NCBI GenBank assembly: GCA_002369325.1
Contig: DFDU01000064.1
Coordinates: forward strand, 1-17,826
Source: Lachnospiraceae bacterium UBA3820
GTDB taxonomy: Bacteria; Bacillota; Clostridia; Lachnospirales; Lachnospiraceae
Length of the DNA: 17,826 nucleotides
Direction of reading: 5' to 3'
Below, piece after piece: positions 12,820 through 17,826 of the stretch (position 1 is the stretch's first letter; each line of letters begins with the position of its first letter). The position numbers and the translations under genes are program-made. Below the pieces are notes generated by a model. The model searched no databases. It saw only the letters and a program-made list of their open reading frames with translations, and was not told the origin of the DNA.

Positions 12820-15426
12820 ATGGACATCAATAAGGTACTTTTGCAGTATGACAATATGTTTGATGTCGAATCTATGGATGACATAGAGGAGTTCCTTGCA
12901 CAAAAAATTGACGAGTCGTACAAGGAGGAAGATTATTATTCTGCGATAACGCTTCTCAATGAAATGATAGGATTATGCAGAGACACAAGTCAGGGTGAAA
13001 AAGCCGAAAAATATTCTAATCAGGTCTTAGAGCTTATGGATGCTCAAGGTATTTACGATACCGTGGAGTATGCCACTACGCTTCTAAATATTGCTAATGC
13101 TTACAGGGCTTTCGGTAAGCTTGATAAATCACTGAATTTATATGAAAAAGTTGAAAAAATATATAATGAAAAGCTCGAGAAGGGGGCCTTTAATTATGCC
13201 AGTCTTTATAATAACTGGAGTCTTCTTTATCAGGAACTTTCAGACTTTGTCAGTGCCGCCAATATGCTTGGTAAGGCACTTAAAATCGTTGACCAATATC
13301 CGAAAGCAGTTATGGAACAGGCAACCACAAGAACCAATATTGCCGTTACCCTTCTTAGGATAAGTCGCGATGAAAAGGATGAGGCTTCAGCAGACAAGGT
13401 ATATAATACTGCAATGAAATATTTGGAGCAGGCACTTCTTATTTATGAAAATGATGGTGGAAAGGACTTCCATTACAGTGCTGCTTTATCTGCAATGGGA
13501 GATGCTCTTTATTTTAAAAATAAATTTACCGAGGCAGCAGAATATTACGGCAGAGCACTTGAAGAAACGGAAAGACATGTAGGTAAAACAGATGCCTATT
13601 ACAGAATTCAGGAAAATTATGAAAAAGCCATTCAAAGCAATGAACTTGTAAATTATGATCATATAATGAATGACTTTGACGATGCTAAAAAAATACTTAA
13701 CGAAGAAGGAAAAACTTCATATAAAAATCTCAACAATAAAAGAGAATTCAAGAATAATATGGAGCGCTGTATGACTTTTTATTATGAGCACGGCGCTGCT
13801 ATGATAAAAGAAAAATTCCCGGATTATGAATCGAGAATTGCTGTGGGACTTGTCGGAGAAGGTTCTGATTGTATGGAATATGATGATGATATTTCGAAGG
13901 ATCACGATTACGGAGTCGGCTTTTGTATGTGGCTTACCGATGAGATTTACGGTGAGATAGGTGAGGCGCTTCAGAGAGAGTATGATAAGCTCATAGCAAA
14001 TTACGGAAATGATTTCTTCAGAAGAGAAGAAAATGATAAGAAATTAAGCGAAAGAAGAGGCGTATTTACTATCGGAAGATTTTACGATACGATTCTTGAC
14101 AGTACCGGTTTTTATGATAAACTGTGTGGTCTTGCCGGCTATGGTCAATACAGTCTGAGCGAACAGATGTGGCTCAGGTTATCGGAAGAAAAGATTTCCA
14201 CAGCCATAAACGGAAGAGTATTTCGAGATGATCTTGGAGAGTTTTCACGTGTAAGAACAGCACTTAAGGAATACTATCCTAACAAGGTTATTATGCTTAA
14301 GCTGGCTCAATATATTCATGATTTTTCGCAGGCGGGACAATATAATTACGTAAGAATGATGGCAAGACATGATTATACAACTGCCAATATGTGTAAGATA
14401 AAGGCTATTGATAATGCCATGCATATAATATATATTTTGAATGCAAAATTCGCACCGTATTATAAATGGTTAAGACGTGGTCTTAATGATGTAAATGTGC
14501 TTGCAAAGGCTGTAAAACTGATTGATGAGATATCGGAAATGCCTGTCCAAAAAGAAGCGTGGGAACATACTTCATACAGTCCTTATATGATAAATGTTGC
14601 AGACAAGACAGCAACGGCATTTGAGGATATTGCAGGTATGATACTTGATGAGTTGAATAAAAGAAGAATAGTCAGAAAGAAGGATACATTTCTGGATTCT
14701 TATTCCGCCGAAATCGCCTCGTTGGCATATGTCAACGAGGACAAGGACAAGAGTGATGTATATGAAAATAAAATCAGACCAAGGGTTTCGGATATAAAAG
14801 AAGGCAGGATAAGTAAGGTTGCTGAGGAATTGATAGAAGAAATCGTGATGCGCGAGTGGAATCAGTTCGATAAGGTTGATAATGAAGGTGGACGTGCCGA
14901 TTGCCAGGATGACTGGAATACTTTTTCGATTATGCGAAGAAGTCAATATATGACATGGAACGAAGAACTTCTTACCAGCTACAGAAATGATCTTGCGGAA
15001 GCGGACAGTAACGGATGGAATCTTATAACGGAAAAATATGCCCGGATGATGGAAAGCACTTCTCCGGAGCAATATCGCGAGTTAAAGAAAAATCTTCCGG
15101 TAAGAAGTCCTGAAAGAATAGCTATTCAGGAAGAAATAATTAAGATACAGATAGAGTGGATGGAAGAGTTTGCGTCCAAATATCCTAAGATGGCAGGTAA
15201 TTCAAGAAGCATACATACTTACGAGGATAGTCATTATAATACTTCTTATGAAACATATCTAAGAGGCGAGCTTGGCACATATTCGGATGACACACTCGTT
15301 TTGTACGGAAGGTTTATTGCCAAGCTTAACCAGGACGGAAAGAATCTCGCTTTTCTGATTATGTCCAACACCGCAAAGCTTTATGGCTACTCTTCCGTTG
15401 AAGAAGCGGAAGAAAAACTTGATTAA
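12820..15426 (+). CDS. TPR - predicted nucleotidyltransferase (DUF4037-like) - DUF4125 fusion protein
   Basis: This 868-aa cytoplasmic protein has three parts. Residues about 35-275 are tetratricopeptide repeats (YATTLLNIANAYRAFGKLDK; YSAALSAMGDALYFKNKF), a protein-binding scaffold. Residues about 310-620 look like a DUF4037-type nucleotidyltransferase. Gly348-Ser349, eleven residues and then Asp361-His-Asp363 fit the hG[GS]...Dh[DE]h pattern of the polymerase-beta superfamily, and INGRVFRDDLGEF and EYYPNKV follow. Residues about 665-868 match DUF4125: EGGRADCQDDWNTFSIMR, WNLITEKYARMME, WMEEFASKYP and TSYETYLRGELGTYSDDTL. All predicted catalytic acids are present, so transfer of a nucleotide to a protein, RNA or small molecule is plausible; the substrate is unknown. 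AAGGAGG precedes the start. It heads an operon with a glycosyltransferase 12 bases downstream. Confidence 0.88.
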   Translation: MDINKVLLQYDNMFDVESMDDIEEFLAQKIDESYKEEDYYSAITLLNEMIGLCRDTSQGEKAEKYSNQVLELMDAQGIYDTVEYATTLLNIANAYRAFGKLDKSLNLYEKVEKIYNEKLEKGAFNYASLYNNWSLLYQELSDFVSAANMLGKALKIVDQYPKAVMEQATTRTNIAVTLLRISRDEKDEASADKVYNTAMKYLEQALLIYENDGGKDFHYSAALSAMGDALYFKNKFTEAAEYYGRALEETERHVGKTDAYYRIQENYEKAIQSNELVNYDHIMNDFDDAKKILNEEGKTSYKNLNNKREFKNNMERCMTFYYEHGAAMIKEKFPDYESRIAVGLVGEGSDCMEYDDDISKDHDYGVGFCMWLTDEIYGEIGEALQREYDKLIANYGNDFFRREENDKKLSERRGVFTIGRFYDTILDSTGFYDKLCGLAGYGQYSLSEQMWLRLSEEKISTAINGRVFRDDLGEFSRVRTALKEYYPNKVIMLKLAQYIHDFSQAGQYNYVRMMARHDYTTANMCKIKAIDNAMHIIYILNAKFAPYYKWLRRGLNDVNVLAKAVKLIDEISEMPVQKEAWEHTSYSPYMINVADKTATAFEDIAGMILDELNKRRIVRKKDTFLDSYSAEIASLAYVNEDKDKSDVYENKIRPRVSDIKEGRISKVAEELIEEIVMREWNQFDKVDNEGGRADCQDDWNTFSIMRRSQYMTWNEELLTSYRNDLAEADSNGWNLITEKYARMMESTSPEQYRELKKNLPVRSPERIAIQEEIIKIQIEWMEEFASKYPKMAGNSRSIHTYEDSHYNTSYETYLRGELGTYSDDTLVLYGRFIAKLNQDGKNLAFLIMSNTAKLYGYSSVEEAEEKLD

Positions 15427-15438
15427 GAGAGGCTTTGT

Positions 15439-16611
15439 ATGAAGATAGTATTTTGCAGATGGAATAGTATATGCGAACAGGGAATAACCAATGCGATTAA
15501 TCGTCTTGGCTATACCCTTGTGCCTTTTGACCGTATGTTTGAAAGTGTTGATTATGATAAAAATTACCTGGAGGCTTTGGCGGAACTTCTTCAGAATAAT
15601 CCTGATACGGATTGTGTTCTTTCGGTTAATTTTCAACCTATTATTGCAAGAACCTGCAAAGTATTCAGAGTACCGTATATATCGTGGACAGTTGACTGTC
15701 CACAATTTCAGTTATATTCGAAAACCATTGATTATCCGACTAACAGGATTTTTTTGTTTGACAGAATGCAATATGAAAGATTTGCACCATATAATCCGGA
15801 TCGCATATTTTATATGCCTCTTGGTTGTGACCTTGATACCTGGGACAGTATAAAATTAACTGTTCAGGATCATAAAGATTATGATTGCGATGTTTCTTTT
15901 GTAGGTTCACTTTATTCCGAAAAAACACGATATAATGATATAGAGAAAGATTTGCCCGAATATATGCGAGGCTATGTTGACGGACTTATAGATGCCCAGC
16001 TTAATGTTTACGGATATAATTTTATAGAAGATTCCATTTCGGATAAATGGGCACAGGAGTTTAAAAAATATGCCGATTGGATTCCTTTGGCGGAGGATTA
16101 CAGAGAGGATACTAAGGGAATTGTTGCCGATACATATATTGGATATAAATGTACCGAACAGGAAAGAATACGGATTCTTACTGCGGTAAGCGAGCGTTTT
16201 AATACTCATTTATGGACATTAAGCGATGCTTCAAAGATTCCGAAAATACATAATCGCGGTGGTGCGGATTCAAATAATATGATGCCGCATATTATAAAGT
16301 GCAGCAAGATAAATCTTAATATGACAAATAAACCGATAAAAACAGGACTTCCTTTGAGAATTTTTGATCTGATGGGGGCGGGAGGTTTTGTTATATCCAA
16401 TTATCAGGCGGAAATACCGGAGTATTTTGAGATTGATAAGGAAATAGTACTCTATGAAAGCATACCTGACTTAATTAACAAGATTGATTATTATCTTACG
16501 CATGACGACGAGAGAAAACAAATTGCCAAGAACGGTCATGACAGGATAAAAAAAGAGCATACATATGATATAAGAATTCCTGCCATGCTTAAAATCGCAG
16601 GCGTGTTATAA
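15439..16611 (+). CDS. CgeB-like glycosyltransferase (DUF3880 / GT1-type)
   Basis: This 390-aa protein resembles the CgeB/COG4641 glycosyltransferases, which have a GT-B double Rossmann fold and use nucleotide sugars. The N-terminal half (about 1-150) is DUF3880-like, with VPYISWTVDCPQF (78-90) and YMPLGCDLDTW (125-135). The C-terminal half (about 150-388) carries DVSFVGSLY and the glycosyltransferase block SKINLNMTNK...LPLRIFDLMGAGGFVISNYQ (289-323), then IVLYESIPDLINKIDYYL and a final RIKKEHTYDIR helix. Known relatives act on spore surface and flagellin or other surface structures, but the acceptor here is unknown. There is no signal peptide or membrane segment, so it works in the cytoplasm. 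It is 12 bases after the nucleotidyltransferase gene and 31 bases before the diguanylate cyclase gene, all apparently one transcript. Confidence 0.88.
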   Translation: MKIVFCRWNSICEQGITNAINRLGYTLVPFDRMFESVDYDKNYLEALAELLQNNPDTDCVLSVNFQPIIARTCKVFRVPYISWTVDCPQFQLYSKTIDYPTNRIFLFDRMQYERFAPYNPDRIFYMPLGCDLDTWDSIKLTVQDHKDYDCDVSFVGSLYSEKTRYNDIEKDLPEYMRGYVDGLIDAQLNVYGYNFIEDSISDKWAQEFKKYADWIPLAEDYREDTKGIVADTYIGYKCTEQERIRILTAVSERFNTHLWTLSDASKIPKIHNRGGADSNNMMPHIIKCSKINLNMTNKPIKTGLPLRIFDLMGAGGFVISNYQAEIPEYFEIDKEIVLYESIPDLINKIDYYLTHDDERKQIAKNGHDRIKKEHTYDIRIPAMLKIAGVL

Positions 16612-16642
16612 GGTCTAAATGCTATAACGAGAGGACGTACTT

Positions 16643-17791
16643 ATGGAAAATGAAACAATGGAAATCGAAACAAATGAGACTGAAAAAGTAAAAAAAGCAA
16701 ATAGTGAAAAGGACAGCCTTGCAAATCGTTTTGTTAAAAATGTTATATTAAACGATAAAAATAAGTATATGTTTATTTCACTTTCTTTTGCTGTTGTCCA
16801 TATTATTATTTTGACATTGTTTGCTATCGGTGGAGTTCCGCCGATGGTTATGTTTAATGCTTTTTCGGTTATATTTTATTTAATTATGGGATTGGTATGG
16901 GCAAGACGAGAGAAAATGACATATGTCTTTATCGGACTTATCAGTGAGGTAATGGTTCAGGCTGTTCTGGCAACACTTCTTTCAGGTTGGGCAACGGGAT
17001 TTATGGTATATACCATTGTTCTTATTCCGGTTTGTTTTTATATGGCCTACACTCTTGAAGAAATAAAAAACAGCCTTGAAATAGCGGTGTTTGCATCTAT
17101 AACAATTTCCATAACTTATATGATAGTATTGGTAATCACAAGACATGTCGAGCCGGTACGTAAAATGGACGCTGTTGTCGATGAGATATTCTTTTATTTT
17201 AATAACGTGATAGCTTTGCTGTTTTCAAGTGCTTTTTCAATGCTATATATTATCGAAATAAAGATAAAACAAAAAAATCTTATCGGAGAAAACGTTGAGC
17301 TTGAAGAGCAGGCCAATTATGATAAGCTGACACATTTGCTTAACAGAAATTCGTTGGACAAATTTTTGAATGACACTATAGAATATTCTGAAAACGAAGA
17401 TAAAAATTTCTGCATACTTATGGCTGATATTGATGACTTTAAACAGGTTAATGATACCTACGGTCATGATTTCGGCGATGAGGTATTAAAGAAGATAGCT
17501 GCAATAGTTTCAAATGATGTAAGACAGGGCGATTTGGTATTTCGCTGGGGCGGTGAAGAAATTCTTGTTATTGTGAAAGCGGACATGAGAGCAGCCACTA
17601 ATGTTGCACATAGAATATGTAACCATGTGGCAACATCTATTACAAGATATAAGGATATAGATATTCGCGTAACCATAACAATCGGTGTGGCGGCTTATAT
17701 GAAGGGCATGTCAGCCGAGGAACTCATAAAACAGGCAGATGTAAAACTGTACTATGGTAAGAAACACGGTAAAGATCAGGTGGTGGCATGA
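16643..17791 (+). CDS. Membrane-bound GGDEF diguanylate cyclase with I-site
   Basis: This 382-aa protein is predicted to make cyclic di-GMP at the membrane. A charged, Glu/Lys-rich N-terminal tail (1-38) precedes about six membrane helices between residues 40 and 206, and a short coiled linker (KIKQKNLIGENVELEEQ) joins them to a GGDEF domain at about 224-380. YDKLTHLLNRNSL, MADIDDFKQVNDTYGHDFGDE and the active-site variant GGEEI (303-307) are present. Glu in place of the first Asp is a normal active form; Ile in place of the usual Phe is unusual but not catalytic. RQGD (294-297) lies exactly where the inhibitory RxxD site should be, so product inhibition is expected. The start follows GAGAGGAC. 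It closes the visible part of the operon with the glycosyltransferase. The remaining 35 bases of the window hold no gene I can support. Confidence 0.92.
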   Translation: MENETMEIETNETEKVKKANSEKDSLANRFVKNVILNDKNKYMFISLSFAVVHIIILTLFAIGGVPPMVMFNAFSVIFYLIMGLVWARREKMTYVFIGLISEVMVQAVLATLLSGWATGFMVYTIVLIPVCFYMAYTLEEIKNSLEIAVFASITISITYMIVLVITRHVEPVRKMDAVVDEIFFYFNNVIALLFSSAFSMLYIIEIKIKQKNLIGENVELEEQANYDKLTHLLNRNSLDKFLNDTIEYSENEDKNFCILMADIDDFKQVNDTYGHDFGDEVLKKIAAIVSNDVRQGDLVFRWGGEEILVIVKADMRAATNVAHRICNHVATSITRYKDIDIRVTITIGVAAYMKGMSAEELIKQADVKLYYGKKHGKDQVVA

Positions 17792-17826
17792 TTTTTTCCG
17801 GGGTTTCCGAATATAATAGGGGTATG

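Noticed and set aside
14572..15072. Open frame of 166 codons on the minus strand
   Set aside because: It is antisense to the conserved DUF4125 region and has no domain or ribosome binding site.
17792..17826. TATAAT at 17812 and a final ATG as the start of a new gene
   Set aside because: The ATG is at the window edge, AGGGG is too close to it to serve as a ribosome binding site, and no -35 is seen.

Overview
The window looks like chromosomal DNA from a low-GC Gram-positive anaerobe, most likely a Clostridia member of the Lachnospiraceae type (Butyrivibrio/Roseburia/Lachnospira-like). This is inferred from the AT-rich composition, strong GGAGG ribosome binding sites, sigma-A promoters with extended -10 elements, and the protein families present (CvfB, a LytTR + DUF3021 pair, DUF4125, a CgeB-like glycosyltransferase, several GGDEF/HD-GYP proteins). 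The genus call is not proven. No phage, insertion sequence or CRISPR array is visible, and coding density is high.

Region by region. (1) 1-41 is the 5' part of a tRNA-Gln(CUG) gene on the minus strand, cut by the window edge, with its promoter. (2) 155-590 is a monocistronic unit for a 113-aa protein of unknown function, with a promoter and terminator. (3) 631-3068 holds three housekeeping genes on the plus strand: a CvfB-like S1 RNA-binding protein, RidA and the branched-chain aminotransferase IlvE, ending in a strong terminator. RidA next to IlvE makes metabolic sense, because RidA removes reactive enamines that inactivate PLP enzymes such as IlvE. (4) 3067-5972 is a LytTR regulator with a four-helix DUF3021 membrane partner, then a two-gene DrrAB-like ABC exporter. 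Between the pairs lie two GCAACTT repeats exactly 21 bp apart, a candidate LytTR operator. (5) 5999-7564 (minus) is a soluble PAS-PAS-GGDEF diguanylate cyclase. (6) 7680-10145 (minus) is a two-gene operon: a membrane-anchored zinc-ribbon protein with an uncharacterised outer domain, and a 507-aa protein of unknown function with a possible PH-like tail. (7) 10257-12743 (plus) is a membrane HD-GYP protein with two degenerate cyclase-like domains, followed by a 68-aa protein. (8) 12752-17791 (plus) is an operon of a TPR-nucleotidyltransferase-DUF4125 protein, a CgeB-like glycosyltransferase and a membrane diguanylate cyclase.

How it fits together. The right two thirds carries three proteins of cyclic-di-GMP metabolism: two probable synthases and one probable phosphodiesterase. 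One synthase shares an operon with a glycosyltransferase and a predicted nucleotidyltransferase. The most interesting reading is a c-di-GMP-linked surface glycosylation or nucleotidyl-transfer module at 10346-17791. The domain assignments rest on motifs visible in the sequence; the functional link is inference from gene order.
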